Source: Crocinitomix sp044361315 (GTDB taxonomy: Bacteria > Bacteroidota > Bacteroidia > Flavobacteriales_D > Crocinitomicaceae). Taken from it: a stretch of DNA of 64,000 bases. Every line of letters starts with the position of its first letter. Positions within the stretch are counted from its first letter, which is position 1. Made by a program: the position numbers and the translations under genes. Positions 51,841 to 60,051 of the stretch are shown here, piece by piece. Under the pieces are notes generated by a model, which did not search any database, was not told where the DNA came from, and was given only the letters and a program-made list of their open reading frames with translations. Location of the stretch: positions 1 to 64,000 of the forward strand of contig JBIKJA010000002.1 of assembly GCA_044361315.1 (NCBI GenBank), read 5' to 3'.

Positions 51841-52395
51841 TTAACTGAATTTCCAAACTTTACTCGGGGTGATACAAAAATGTAACGGAATATCAAATTC
51901 GTGGAGGTCTGAAATTGCTGGAATTGGGTCGAAATAGGACAGGCCGACAAAAATGCAGTTGGGGTTACAGTGGATCAAAAATTGGTCGTAAAAGCCTTTT
52001 CCGTAGCCTACCCGATATCCTTTTTGATCGATGGCCAACAAGGGAACAAAAACAATGTCAAGCAATTCAACATGGATGGTATCGCCAAAAGTTGGTTCCG
52101 GAATTCCCCAATCGTTGACGTTGATTTGCGCCATGGACTCGTATTTGATGTGTGCCAGTTGGTTATTTTCTTGCACCACTGGTAGGTAAAAATCGGCGGA
52201 AATTTCTTTTAAAAATGGCCAGGTGTTTATTTCTAAAAATCGGGTGATGGGTAAAAAAAGGCTGATTTTTTTATGCGATAAATCAAAATAAGTGGCTGCT
52301 CGTTCTAAAATGGCGAACGAGGATTCCTCTCTCTCCTGCGAAGTGAGATTTTTTCGCAATTCTTTGTAGTGTTGACGGAGGGTAGCTTTGTCCAT
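51841..52395 (-). CDS. 5-formyltetrahydrofolate cyclo-ligase
   Basis: A 184-residue enzyme that converts 5-formyl-THF to 5,10-methenyl-THF with ATP. The N-terminus RQHYKELRKNLTSQERE, the VFVPLLAIDQKGYRVGYGKGFYDQFL segment that binds nucleotide and folate, and the terminal IPLHFCITPSKVWKF are characteristic. Length is normal. It is separated by one base from the TauE/SafE gene, giving a two-gene run. Confidence 0.93.
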   Translation of the reverse strand: MDKATLRQHYKELRKNLTSQEREESSFAILERAATYFDLSHKKISLFLPITRFLEINTWPFLKEISADFYLPVVQENNQLAHIKYESMAQINVNDWGIPEPTFGDTIHVELLDIVFVPLLAIDQKGYRVGYGKGFYDQFLIHCNPNCIFVGLSYFDPIPAISDLHEFDIPLHFCITPSKVWKFS

Positions 52396-52396
52396 A

Positions 52397-53170
52397 TTAC
52401 ACTAAAAATCCTAAAATCAATGAAATACCGAAAATGAGCATGGAAAAACCAACTATTTTGTTGAGGGCATCGATGTTCATTTTTTTCAAAAAAAACTTGC
52501 CTGTGACGGCTCCGCCTAAAGCGCCTAAAAGTGACAATAAGATTAACATCCAAGAAGCTTCTAAACTGGCTACATCAATTGTTTTTGCGTAGACCGACAT
52601 GCGCACGATGTCTATTATTAAGGCAATGACAATTCCGGTGGCAATAAAAACCTCTTTTGGCAAATTATAACGGACTAAAAAGGCCGACCGCACCGCTCCT
52701 TGGTGACCTGAAATACCGCCTATTAATCCACTCACAATTCCGCCTATCCATAAATTCCCTTTGGAGAATTCAAAATTCCAACGTGGTACTAACTCCAATA
52801 AGGCAAAAATTAATAATAGGGTACCAAAAAGTAAATTTAACAGGGTGATTTCAAATTGATAGTGTCCTAAATTATAGACAACTAATACCTCATTTTGAAT
52901 TTTACTGAGCAGATACGCCCCTAACAAGGCAGCAGGAATAGCGGCTAACCCAAATGGAAGCACAATTTTCCAATCGATGCTGCGCTTCATCAATAAAAAT
53001 TTGAAAACATTGTTTAAAAAATGGACAATAGCGGTGGCTGAAATGGCAAATATAAGGTCGTTAAACAAGAGGTAAAAAACGGGTGTTAATAGCGTTCCGA
53101 GCCCAAATCCGCAGAAAAAAGTTAGCCAGCTTGCACCAAAAGAAATGAGAACGAGTAGAAAAATTTCCAT
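52397..53170 (-). CDS. TauE/SafE (TSUP) family permease
   Basis: A 257-residue integral membrane protein with about eight hydrophobic segments. The two family half-repeats are seen: SFGASWLTFFCGFGLGTLLTPVF near the start and IWIGGIVSGLIGGISGHQGAVRSAFLV in the middle, both with glycine-rich re-entrant-type stretches. Such permeases export sulfite, sulfonates or related anions; the ligand is not evident here. It overlaps none but abuts the cyclo-ligase gene by one base on the same strand. Confidence 0.9.
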   Translation of the reverse strand: MEIFLLVLISFGASWLTFFCGFGLGTLLTPVFYLLFNDLIFAISATAIVHFLNNVFKFLLMKRSIDWKIVLPFGLAAIPAALLGAYLLSKIQNEVLVVYNLGHYQFEITLLNLLFGTLLLIFALLELVPRWNFEFSKGNLWIGGIVSGLIGGISGHQGAVRSAFLVRYNLPKEVFIATGIVIALIIDIVRMSVYAKTIDVASLEASWMLILLSLLGALGGAVTGKFFLKKMNIDALNKIVGFSMLIFGISLILGFLV

Positions 53171-53261
53171 TCTATAATTTTTACCAAATTTAATAAATTC
53201 AAGTTTAGATTGCGAATAAATCCGATTGGATTGATATATTTTCTGCCTAATTAAGAAAAAT

Positions 53262-53753
53262 ATGAGCGATGAATTTGAATCAATTGATCAGACAGGTAGC
53301 CATTCAAGCGCCAAAGATCTGCCAAATGCCACCGCCGTATTAGTTTTAGGAATTCTATCGATTGTTGCGTGTTGGCTTTATGGATTTATTGGAATTATTT
53401 TAGGAATTATTGCACTTGTATTGCATAAAAAAGAAAACGAATTGTACAAAACTAAACGAAGTGCCTGCTAAACGTCGTTTAAAAATTCTAATGCGGGTAA
53501 AATTTGCGCAATTATAGGCTTGAGTTTGTCAGCATTGTTTTTCCTCTACATAATTTTTCTGTTTAGCTATTTACTCGAAAGCATCCTCCTTTTTCCAGCG
53601 GCAATTCCTTTGTTTATCACTTTGTTTTACACCCTTTTGCATCTTTAGTTTAAATTCAAAAATGGGGCGCGGAATATTATTGTACTTTTTTCGCTGACAG
53701 CTTTTTTGATCCTGCTAAATTTTATTTTAAAGCACTTTTATCAAATCGGTTAA
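53262..53753 (+). pseudogene. DUF4190-like membrane protein gene with two in-frame stops
   Basis: The first 69 codons encode a DUF4190-like protein: a polar N-terminus, then ATAVLVLGILSIVACWLYGFIGIILGIIALVLHKK. A TAA at 53469-53471 interrupts it, but the same frame continues as TSFKNSNAGKICAIIGLSLSALFFLY and further hydrophobic segments, with a TAG at 53646-53648, ending at TAA 53751-53753. The family motif KAGKICAIIG normally lies in the same polypeptide as the first half, so the first stop is a nonsense mutation or a misread base. The 69-aa product could still be made. Confidence 0.7.
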
Positions 53754-53766
53754 CCAATCAAAATAC

Positions 53767-54057
53767 TTACATGCCTGGAATAATTCCCCGCGCAGCTTGT
53801 GCCATTTCCATTTCTCGGGTGCGGTAAGCTTGTTCCAACGCACGATTTGCGGCAAGAATAATCAACCTATTTAAGTCTTTTAAATCAATATCTGGGCTTA
53901 AATTTAAAGCAGTAATCACACCATTACCATTTACCTCAACACGCACAGCACCCTCGTTTGCCTCGCCAATCAATTTAATATTATTCAATTTCTCTTTTGC
54001 TATTTCTGTTTTTTCTTGCATTTCCTGCAATTTTTTCATCATGCCATTTCCAAACAT
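53767..54057 (-). CDS. YbaB/EbfC family nucleoid-associated protein
   Basis: A 96-residue DNA-binding protein. The ATG at 54057 (MFGNGMMKKLQEMQEKTEIAKEKLNN) begins directly with the family helix; the frame extends 10 codons upstream but those lie outside the family. The core is AVRVEVNGNGVITALNLSPDI followed by the dimerisation helix NRLIILAANRALEQAYRTREMEMAQA. It binds DNA as a homodimer and shapes the nucleoid. It is divergent from dapD. Confidence 0.92.
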   Translation of the reverse strand: MFGNGMMKKLQEMQEKTEIAKEKLNNIKLIGEANEGAVRVEVNGNGVITALNLSPDIDLKDLNRLIILAANRALEQAYRTREMEMAQAARGIIPGM

Positions 54058-54115
54058 TGTTTTCGGTTTTTTAATTATTCTGTACAAAAATAAACAAGTT
54101 TACTCCATCAAATTG

Positions 54116-54123
54116 TATCTTTG
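54116..54123 (+). promoter_or_regulatory. Bacteroidota -7 promoter box
   Basis: TATCTTTG matches TAnnTTTG and ends 24 bp before the dapD start at 54148. Confidence 0.6.
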
Positions 54124-54147
54124 CCCTCAAAATTTTATCGAATAAAA

Positions 54148-54963
54148 ATGAGCATCCAAACAATCATCGAAAATGCCTGGGCCGACCGCAGCTTATTGGA
54201 AACAGCAGAAACTAGAAACGCAATTGATACAGTCATTGCCGAAATCGACGCTGGACGTTTGCGGGTGGCTGAACCACTATCCAATGGCGATTGGCAAGTA
54301 AATGAATGGGTAAAAAAGGCAGTTGTGATGTATTTTCCAATTCGAAAAATGGAAACCATCGAAGTAGGTCCTTTTGAATTTCACGATAAAATGGCCTTAA
54401 AAACGGGATATAAAGAAAAAGGTATACGCGTTGTACCCCATGCCATTGCGCGGTATGGCGCCTATATTTCGTCGGGGGTAATTTTGATGCCATCGTACGT
54501 AAATATTGGGGCTTATGTGGATGAGGGAACTATGGTGGACACGTGGGCTACGGTTGGTTCGTGTGCACAAATTGGAAAAAACGTTCACCTGAGCGGGGGG
54601 GTAGGAATTGGGGGAGTGTTAGAGCCTTTGCAAGCGGCTCCTGTAATTATTGAAGACAATGCGTTTATTGGATCGCGATGCATTGTAGTGGAAGGCGTGC
54701 GCGTGGGGAAAGAAGCTGTTTTAGGTGCAAATGTTGTGCTTACCATGTCAACTAAAATTATTGATGTTACCGGAAATGAGCCTGTCGAATTTAAAGGATA
54801 TGTACCCGATCGAAGTGTGGTAATTCCAGGTTCTTACACAAAATCCTTTCCTGCAGGCGATTATCAAGTGCCTTGCGCATTAATAATCGGTCAACGAAAA
54901 GAAAGTACCGACAAAAAAACCTCGTTAAATAATGCCCTTCGTGAAAACGATGTGGCAGTTTAG
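54148..54963 (+). CDS. dapD: 2,3,4,5-tetrahydropyridine-2,6-dicarboxylate N-succinyltransferase
   Basis: A lysine/diaminopimelate pathway enzyme using succinyl-CoA. The 271-residue product starts at the ATG at 54148 (MSIQTIIENAWADRSLL), since the longer frame crosses its own promoter box. The N-terminal helical domain precedes a left-handed beta helix with hexapeptide repeats (GVILMPSYVNIGAYVDEGTMVDTWATVGSCAQIG, GGVGIGGVLEPLQAAPVIIEDN, VLGANVVLTMSTKI). It shows the usual length and end (ALIIGQRKESTDKKTSLN). Confidence 0.96.
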   Translation: MSIQTIIENAWADRSLLETAETRNAIDTVIAEIDAGRLRVAEPLSNGDWQVNEWVKKAVVMYFPIRKMETIEVGPFEFHDKMALKTGYKEKGIRVVPHAIARYGAYISSGVILMPSYVNIGAYVDEGTMVDTWATVGSCAQIGKNVHLSGGVGIGGVLEPLQAAPVIIEDNAFIGSRCIVVEGVRVGKEAVLGANVVLTMSTKIIDVTGNEPVEFKGYVPDRSVVIPGSYTKSFPAGDYQVPCALIIGQRKESTDKKTSLNNALRENDVAV

Positions 54964-54978
54964 TGATAATTTTTAAAA

Positions 54979-55100
54979 TTTGGGCGTTCCCCTGACGATC
55001 CCGACTGAAGCGTCGGAATGTCGGGGTCGGGCTATACGTTGCAAGTCCTTATCCCCAATTAAATTAGGGATTGCGGGCTTTCCACTGCTATCCCTAACGC
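54979..55100. repeat. Dispersed intergenic element (forward copy)
   Basis: Runs from TTTGGGCGTTCCCCTGACG through GATCCCGACTGAAGCGTCGG, GTCGGGCTATACGTTGCAAG, CAATTAAATTAGGGATTGCGGG to CACTGCTATCCCTAACGC. Includes internal partial inverted repeats. I recall this class as a frequent intergenic element of Flavobacteriia. No gene lies within it. Confidence 0.65.
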
Positions 55101-55144
55101 AAAAATAAATAATTCAGAATCAAACAACTGAACGAGCAGCTAAA

Positions 55145-55345
55145 TTAAGCTACTACTTCGTCTTTCATACATTGTTCATCTGGTCGCGCACCACAAAAAC
55201 TGCAATTTTCGCCCTCTTTTTTGAACAAAGGATTATTACTGGCACAAGTACCTTCAAATTTACCTCCTTTTTTGGCCCAAATTTTAACCGCAATACCAGC
55301 AAAAGCAAGCCCTAAAAGCACAATGGTAATTAATACTAATTTCAT
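55145..55345 (-). CDS. Small membrane-anchored Cys-rich protein
   Basis: A 66-residue protein with one N-terminal membrane segment (MKLVLITIVLLGLAFAGIAVKIWA) and a soluble tail with four cysteines: GTCASNNPLF, NCSFCGARPDEQC. The CxxC and the following Cys form a possible metal or Fe-S site. I recall this as a widespread Bacteroidota small 'membrane or secreted protein' near respiratory genes; none of those are in the window, so context adds nothing. It is a monocistronic-looking gene. Confidence 0.75.
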   Translation of the reverse strand: MKLVLITIVLLGLAFAGIAVKIWAKKGGKFEGTCASNNPLFKKEGENCSFCGARPDEQCMKDEVVA

Positions 55346-55387
55346 TTTTGTAAAATTTAGTCAAAGGTATTGAATTTTATGATTGGC

Positions 55388-55421
55388 AAAAAAAAAACGC
55401 CTCAACTAATTAAGCCGTTTT
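55388..55421 (-). terminator. Rho-independent terminator
   Basis: On the minus strand AAAACG-G-CTTAA-TTAG-TTGAG-G-CGTTTT forms an extended stem with one mismatch and runs into a long T-tract. It serves the small membrane gene at 55503-55727. Confidence 0.75.
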
Positions 55422-55502
55422 ACTAAATTAATTATTGTCTTATTTCAGGTGTTTTACATTTAAACAGTACATCACCAAAAATGCTAGTGGGAAAATTGAT
55501 AA

Positions 55503-55727
55503 TTAAATTGTGAAAGACATCATTCCATTAGCTAAATAAACTGGTAAGGTAATCATGCTCAAAATTACAAACGGAATAATCATTGACGCAACCTCAGCGA
55601 TTGTGTAAATAATTAAACCATTCTTTTTTAATCCCGATATTAAAAAGGCACCAATTGCTGTACCTAGGCTAAAAGCAACCACTGCGATTTTATACCATGC
55701 AGGGTAAAATTTCATTGCATCAGCCAT
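55503..55727 (-). CDS. Small membrane protein, 74 aa, start uncertain
   Basis: Two hydrophobic segments (YKIAVVAFSLGTAIGAFLI and IAEVASMIIPFVILSMITLPVYL) make this a two-helix inner-membrane protein, followed by a terminator. The frame is open for about ten further codons upstream of the first Met (reading VGSLLGLLGL, hydrophobic and plausible) but no start codon is found before a TAG near 55761. The N-terminus may therefore be shortened by mutation or use an unusual start. No family recognised. Confidence 0.55.
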   Translation of the reverse strand: MADAMKFYPAWYKIAVVAFSLGTAIGAFLISGLKKNGLIIYTIAEVASMIIPFVILSMITLPVYLANGMMSFTI

Positions 55728-55770
55728 TAAGCCTAATAAGCCAAGCAGCGATCCAACCTATGTTAACAAA

Positions 55771-56535
55771 TTATAATTTCAAAATTTGTCCCGAGCCTTG
55801 TCCTTCGCGTTCAATATTGGCAGCTTCGTTGGCATGAAAAACATTTCCTGTGCCATCTATTACAATTAAAGCCGAAGATCCGTCCAAATCAATGAACATT
55901 GAAGCTGTTGAGTTTTGGTAGATATAAACATATTCAGATCGGAAATTAATGGCATTGCCTGTTCCATTATTTTGAACCTTTAATTCGGCGATATCTGCTT
56001 TCCCCCCCAAATTAAAATCGCCTGCACCATGCGAAACCACCATCGAAATTTCATGTACATCCACATTCGCAATTAAACTCCCCCCCCCATTTCGCATTTC
56101 AACGCCAAAAAAATCTCCTATAATTTTATTCATGAAAACTACCGAATCCGTCGCATCCACAAAAATCGTCTTATAAAATGGGTAATGAATCTCTACCTCA
56201 ACATTCTCCCGTGCATCCCTCAAAAACCTACATTTATTTCGATTGTCAACGTATAAAACATGATCCCGGTTATCCACCTCAATGTGCTGAATCAAATTCT
56301 CTCCTCCTTTTATAATGATCTTCCGCATGTCATCTTGATACAAACGGTATTTCAAATTTTTGTTTAAATGAAAATGTCGCACCGAATCAAGTGAAATCTC
56401 AAGCTCTGCATAAGCACCATTCGTTTTTAAGCAAGTCCTGTCGGCTGGCTTTTCACACGAAACCAGCACAAAAATCACTCCTAGCACCCAAAAAAAACTT
56501 GACTTTACAGTCCTATTAAAACCCATTTTCTCCAT
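55771..56535 (-). CDS. GIN-domain (DUF2807-like) lipoprotein
   Basis: A 254-residue lipoprotein with signal MGFNRTVKSSFFWVLGVIFVLVSC (Cys at the lipobox). The body is a right-handed beta-helix-type repeat of alternating strands: IEVDNRDHVLYVDNRNK, VEVEIHYPFYKTIFVDATDSVVFMNK, ADIAELKVQNNGTGNAINF, as in head-GIN/DUF2807 proteins. The ATG at 56535 is two bases after the stop of the PagL-like gene, so they are one operon. Function probably structural or in the envelope. Confidence 0.75.
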   Translation of the reverse strand: MEKMGFNRTVKSSFFWVLGVIFVLVSCEKPADRTCLKTNGAYAELEISLDSVRHFHLNKNLKYRLYQDDMRKIIIKGGENLIQHIEVDNRDHVLYVDNRNKCRFLRDARENVEVEIHYPFYKTIFVDATDSVVFMNKIIGDFFGVEMRNGGGSLIANVDVHEISMVVSHGAGDFNLGGKADIAELKVQNNGTGNAINFRSEYVYIYQNSTASMFIDLDGSSALIVIDGTGNVFHANEAANIEREGQGSGQILKL

Positions 56536-56537
56536 TG

Positions 56538-57629
56538 CTAAAACCGATAACCTATTCCCCATTCCAAATAATCTGCTACACCAATATGTGCCTTAATCCC
56601 AAACGACAAATTCCAATGCTCGTTTGTCATAAAACGAATTCCCGTTCGGTTATAAATCCAACCAGCAGGATTAATCAAATTCAAGCCATAACCTCCTAAA
56701 CCAAAATAAATTTGAGTTTTATAAATCGATAAAGACATTCCTGCATAAGCACCTAACAAAAATGCTTGGTAAACGGGCACAGGCTTAATTTCGTAAAACC
56801 ACCGATTGGCTTCATTATAAACCAAATCAATTCCTGTTTCAAAATCCCAAACTCGGTTGATAGGCATGCGGTACAAGGCCTGCAAGGCACCAACTCCAAA
56901 AGTTCTGCTTTGCAAATGATCAGGTAAATTTTGTTTGAGTGCAAATATAAATTGAAATTGCCAACGGTTAAATTTACGCACCTGCTCTAATGGTAATTTC
57001 TCAAATTCACTCGGATTAAATGCTTTTCTTGGAGCTAAACTATAGCCAGCTCTAAAAAATCCTGTAAAGGTATTTAATCCTTGATTGGGTGCTTTTAAAC
57101 TGGCGTTTGAAAGATGAGAAAAATCTACTCCCCCGCCAATTACCAACCGCTTAAATTGTTTGGTATAAACAAATTGAAAATTTACAAAACCGTTTAAATA
57201 TGACCCGATTGCGATGTTCTTGGCATTCGAAAATTCATCGTATTTTTGAGTAATATAACTTACCCCATTTCCTAACCTAAAATCAAAAAATCCCCATTTT
57301 TTATGCTGAAAAATTGGAAACTTGGTAAATCTATACACACTGAAACTAACGCCTAAAACATCCGGATTTTTATAATCGTGGTAGGTGAATGTCAACCCTC
57401 TTGATGGATATTTAAACACATTACTCCAAGCCGAACCAGAGGTGTCTTGCCGCGAAAATTCTACTTCGAAAGCCGTATTGGGTGCTTTTATTAAATGCGA
57501 CATGGTTTCGCGATGCGCCATTAAATAACCATATTTAGGCGACAATCCGATGGTAAATGGTCCTTCCTTTTGATTGAATGCATCAATCTGGAAAAGAACC
57601 GCGAACAAAACCAATAAAACAATCCTCAA
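56538..57629 (-). CDS. PagL-like acyloxyacyl hydrolase (lipid A deacylase family)
   Basis: A 363-residue outer-membrane protein whose start is TTG at 57629, supported by a GGAG motif 5 bases upstream and a -7 box. The signal peptide (MRIVLLVLFAVLFQIDAF) is followed by a beta-barrel sequence. The catalytic His and Ser of the PagL family lie in FSHLSNASLKAPNQGLNTF; the position of the third residue Glu, as I recall it from Pseudomonas PagL (GIES), reads GLNT here. It could remove an ester-linked acyl chain from lipid A, with altered chemistry or specificity. Confidence 0.8.
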   Translation of the reverse strand: MRIVLLVLFAVLFQIDAFNQKEGPFTIGLSPKYGYLMAHRETMSHLIKAPNTAFEVEFSRQDTSGSAWSNVFKYPSRGLTFTYHDYKNPDVLGVSFSVYRFTKFPIFQHKKWGFFDFRLGNGVSYITQKYDEFSNAKNIAIGSYLNGFVNFQFVYTKQFKRLVIGGGVDFSHLSNASLKAPNQGLNTFTGFFRAGYSLAPRKAFNPSEFEKLPLEQVRKFNRWQFQFIFALKQNLPDHLQSRTFGVGALQALYRMPINRVWDFETGIDLVYNEANRWFYEIKPVPVYQAFLLGAYAGMSLSIYKTQIYFGLGGYGLNLINPAGWIYNRTGIRFMTNEHWNLSFGIKAHIGVADYLEWGIGYRF

Positions 57630-57644
57630 AACTCCAAGTTTAAT

Positions 57645-57652
57645 TAATTTTG
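57645..57652 (+). promoter_or_regulatory. Bacteroidota -7 promoter box for mazG
   Basis: TAATTTTG matches TAnnTTTG and ends 16 bp before the mazG start; it lies in a 40-bp divergent promoter region. Confidence 0.55.
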
Positions 57653-57655
57653 TTA

Positions 57656-57663
57656 CAAATTTA
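57656..57663 (-). promoter_or_regulatory. Bacteroidota -7 promoter box for the PagL-like gene
   Basis: On the minus strand TAAATTTG matches TAnnTTTG and ends 26 bp before the TTG start at 57629. It is only three bases away from the mazG box, so the two divergent promoters overlap. Confidence 0.5.
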
Positions 57664-57668
57664 GAATA

Positions 57669-58439
57669 ATGGATGAGAAATTAAAAGCCTTTGAACGCTT
57701 ATTAATTATTATGGACGAATTGCGTGAAAAATGTCCTTGGGATCAAAAACAAACCCTCGAATCTTTGCGCCATTTGACGATTGAGGAGACCTATGAATTA
57801 GCGGATGCCATCACAGATAAAAACATGAATGATTTAAAGGGTGAAATTGGAGATTTAATGCTTCACATGGCTTTTTATTCTAAAATTGCTTCTGAATCGG
57901 GACATTTTGACATGGCGGATGTGTTGAATGCCATTTGTGATAAATTGATCTTCCGCCATCCACATATTTATGGTGATACGGTAGTGGCCGATGAAGAAGA
58001 AGTGAAACAAAATTGGGAAAAATTAAAACTAAAAGAAGGCAAAAAATCGGTCTTGGAAGGTGTTCCTAATTCATTGCCAGCATTAGTTAAGGCATCTCGA
58101 ATTCAAGATAAAGTGAAAGGGATTGGTTTTGAATGGGATAATCGAACACAAGTTTGGGACAAGGTAGAAGAAGAAATCGCCGAATTTCATGCTGAAGTTG
58201 CTGCCGGAAATCAAGAAAAAATGGAAGAAGAATTTGGCGATGTTCTTTTTGCCTTAATCAATTATGCCCGCTGGGTGAATGTCAATCCAGAGGATGCCTT
58301 AGCTAAAACCAACCGAAAATTTATCAATCGCTTTCAATGGATGGAAAATGAAACCAAAAAGGATGGTAAATCAATTGGCGAAATGTCTTTGGTGGAAATG
58401 GATAAATATTGGGAAGCCTCAAAAAAAATTATGGGATGA
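57669..58439 (+). CDS. mazG: Nucleoside triphosphate pyrophosphohydrolase MazG
   Basis: A 256-residue enzyme that hydrolyses (d)NTPs to monophosphate and pyrophosphate. Two MazG domains are visible: the first with LREKCPWDQKQTLESLRHLTIEETYELADAI and EIGDLMLHMAFYSKIA, the second with EEEIAEFHAEVAAGNQEKMEEEFGDVLFALINYARW, both carrying the EExxE and ExxD metal-binding patterns. Length is standard. The gene's TGA overlaps the next start as ATGA. Confidence 0.95.
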   Translation: MDEKLKAFERLLIIMDELREKCPWDQKQTLESLRHLTIEETYELADAITDKNMNDLKGEIGDLMLHMAFYSKIASESGHFDMADVLNAICDKLIFRHPHIYGDTVVADEEEVKQNWEKLKLKEGKKSVLEGVPNSLPALVKASRIQDKVKGIGFEWDNRTQVWDKVEEEIAEFHAEVAAGNQEKMEEEFGDVLFALINYARWVNVNPEDALAKTNRKFINRFQWMENETKKDGKSIGEMSLVEMDKYWEASKKIMG

Positions 58440-58618
58440 GTACCGCTGAAACCGTCTATTTAATCCTTGGATTATCATTTGTTATTTCGTTGGTTGCGGC
58501 TAAAAAATTAACATCAAAAGGTTATTCTTTTGGGCATTATTTTATCGCTAGTTTCATTGCTTCTTGCGGTGTTCTTGGAATTATTTTTAAAATTGTCAAC
58601 GATTATTTAATTCGGTAA
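58436..58618 (+). CDS. Small two-helix membrane protein, 60 aa
   Basis: The ATG at 58436 overlaps the mazG stop as ATGA, giving a 60-residue protein with two hydrophobic segments (VYLILGLSFVISLVAA and YFIASFIASCGVLGIIFKI). The longer in-frame extension lies inside mazG and is rejected. No family recognised. Translational coupling to mazG suggests a shared transcript, although functional connection is unknown. Confidence 0.65.
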   Translation: MSTAETVYLILGLSFVISLVAAKKLTSKGYSFGHYFIASFIASCGVLGIIFKIVNDYLIR

Positions 58619-58704
58619 AAATTATTCAAGTTAAAATTATCGGGAATTGATTAAGAATAAATACTAAATTGCTTTTAAATTCGCACATTAAATTGCTTGA
58701 AAAT

Positions 58705-60051
58705 ATGGGAAAATTAGAGACTGAATTTGAAAAACCTACCTTCGAGGCTTGGGTCGCAAAAATTCAACAGGATTTAAAGGGACAACCTTTAAGTGTACTC
58801 ACTTCTCATCCCGAACCTGATTTGGAAATTACAGCCTTTCATCACGAAGCTACTCGCCCACAGTTAAATGAGCGCGAAACAATTAGAAACTTTGCCAAAA
58901 AATCAAACGATTGGAAAATACGCCAAGAATTTAAAGGTAAACTCGCAACTAATTCCGCCATTTTAACCGCGTTAAATGATGGAATCGAAGCCATCGGCGT
59001 AGCGATCAATTCATCCACCAATTATCAAAATTTAGTAAACGAGGTACAATTCGAATACATCGATTCTGATTTGCAATTTAAGACCTTGAACGATGCTATT
59101 TCTATAAAAGCACATTCATCAACAGTTTTAAATTTTGATTTTTTAGCGCTAAATGCGCAACTTGGCCAAATGAGTTCGACTTGGGCTGATTACCTTAAAT
59201 TTTATCAAAGTTATCCCACTAACAAAACTATTTGGATCTCAGGTTCATTGTATGGTGGTGCAGGTTCTTCAACGATTCAAGAATTAGGATTCACCTTAGC
59301 GCATTTAAATGAATATGTCGATTTTTTAACGAAAGAAGGAGTGACACTGGCCGAAATCAATTCAAAAATTGTCATTGAACTTTCTGTAAATGAGGATTAT
59401 TTTGTCAATATCGCAAAATTTAGGGTCATTCAAGATTTAGTTCGTTTGGTATTTAAAGGATATGATCCAGCTTACCAGGTGTTAAGTCCCATCATTTACG
59501 CAAAAACGAACCTTCGTTATTTAGCTAAAAACGATAAAAACAACAATCCTATTCGTCAAACAACCCAAGCCATGTCGGCGGTAATTGGTGGTTGTGATGT
59601 TTTAACGGTTGATTACGGTGATTTTGGTTCTGAAATTGAAGTCGCCCGTTTTCGTCGAATTGCTAAAAATATCCAGCTAATTTTGAAAGAAGAAGCTTAT
59701 TTAGATAAAGTAGTCGATCCTAGTGGAGGGGCTTATTATATTGAATCGCTTACAGATCAACTTCTGCAAAAAGCTTGGAAATTATTTTTAGATACCGAAG
59801 CACTTGGAGGTGTAGTGGAGGGATTAAAATCAGGTTTTGTTCAATCCGCAATTGACTCCAACAAAAACCATTTAATTAGCGAATTACTAAGTGGACATAA
59901 GACTTATTTAGGTGTAAATAAGCACCCAAACAACATGGAAAAATGGATTGATTTAACTCCTGAAACAAGTGAAAAAACATTTGAATTCAGTCCACTTGAG
60001 CCATTTTATTTAGAAAATCATTTTTCAAAAACCGTCGAAAATCATGCATAA
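58705..60051 (+). CDS. mutA: Methylmalonyl-CoA mutase, small (beta) subunit
   Basis: Non-catalytic partner of the B12-dependent mutase that interconverts methylmalonyl-CoA and succinyl-CoA. The 448-residue protein shows the barrel domain: FEKPTFEAWVAKIQQDLKG at the start, and RQTTQAMSAVIGGCDVLTVDYG with VVDPSGGAYYIESLTDQL towards the end. It lacks the B12-binding-like C-terminal domain of the large subunit. The ATG at 58705 is chosen over a TTG upstream. Its end overlaps the large-subunit gene by eight bases. Confidence 0.92.
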   Translation: MGKLETEFEKPTFEAWVAKIQQDLKGQPLSVLTSHPEPDLEITAFHHEATRPQLNERETIRNFAKKSNDWKIRQEFKGKLATNSAILTALNDGIEAIGVAINSSTNYQNLVNEVQFEYIDSDLQFKTLNDAISIKAHSSTVLNFDFLALNAQLGQMSSTWADYLKFYQSYPTNKTIWISGSLYGGAGSSTIQELGFTLAHLNEYVDFLTKEGVTLAEINSKIVIELSVNEDYFVNIAKFRVIQDLVRLVFKGYDPAYQVLSPIIYAKTNLRYLAKNDKNNNPIRQTTQAMSAVIGGCDVLTVDYGDFGSEIEVARFRRIAKNIQLILKEEAYLDKVVDPSGGAYYIESLTDQLLQKAWKLFLDTEALGGVVEGLKSGFVQSAIDSNKNHLISELLSGHKTYLGVNKHPNNMEKWIDLTPETSEKTFEFSPLEPFYLENHFSKTVENHA

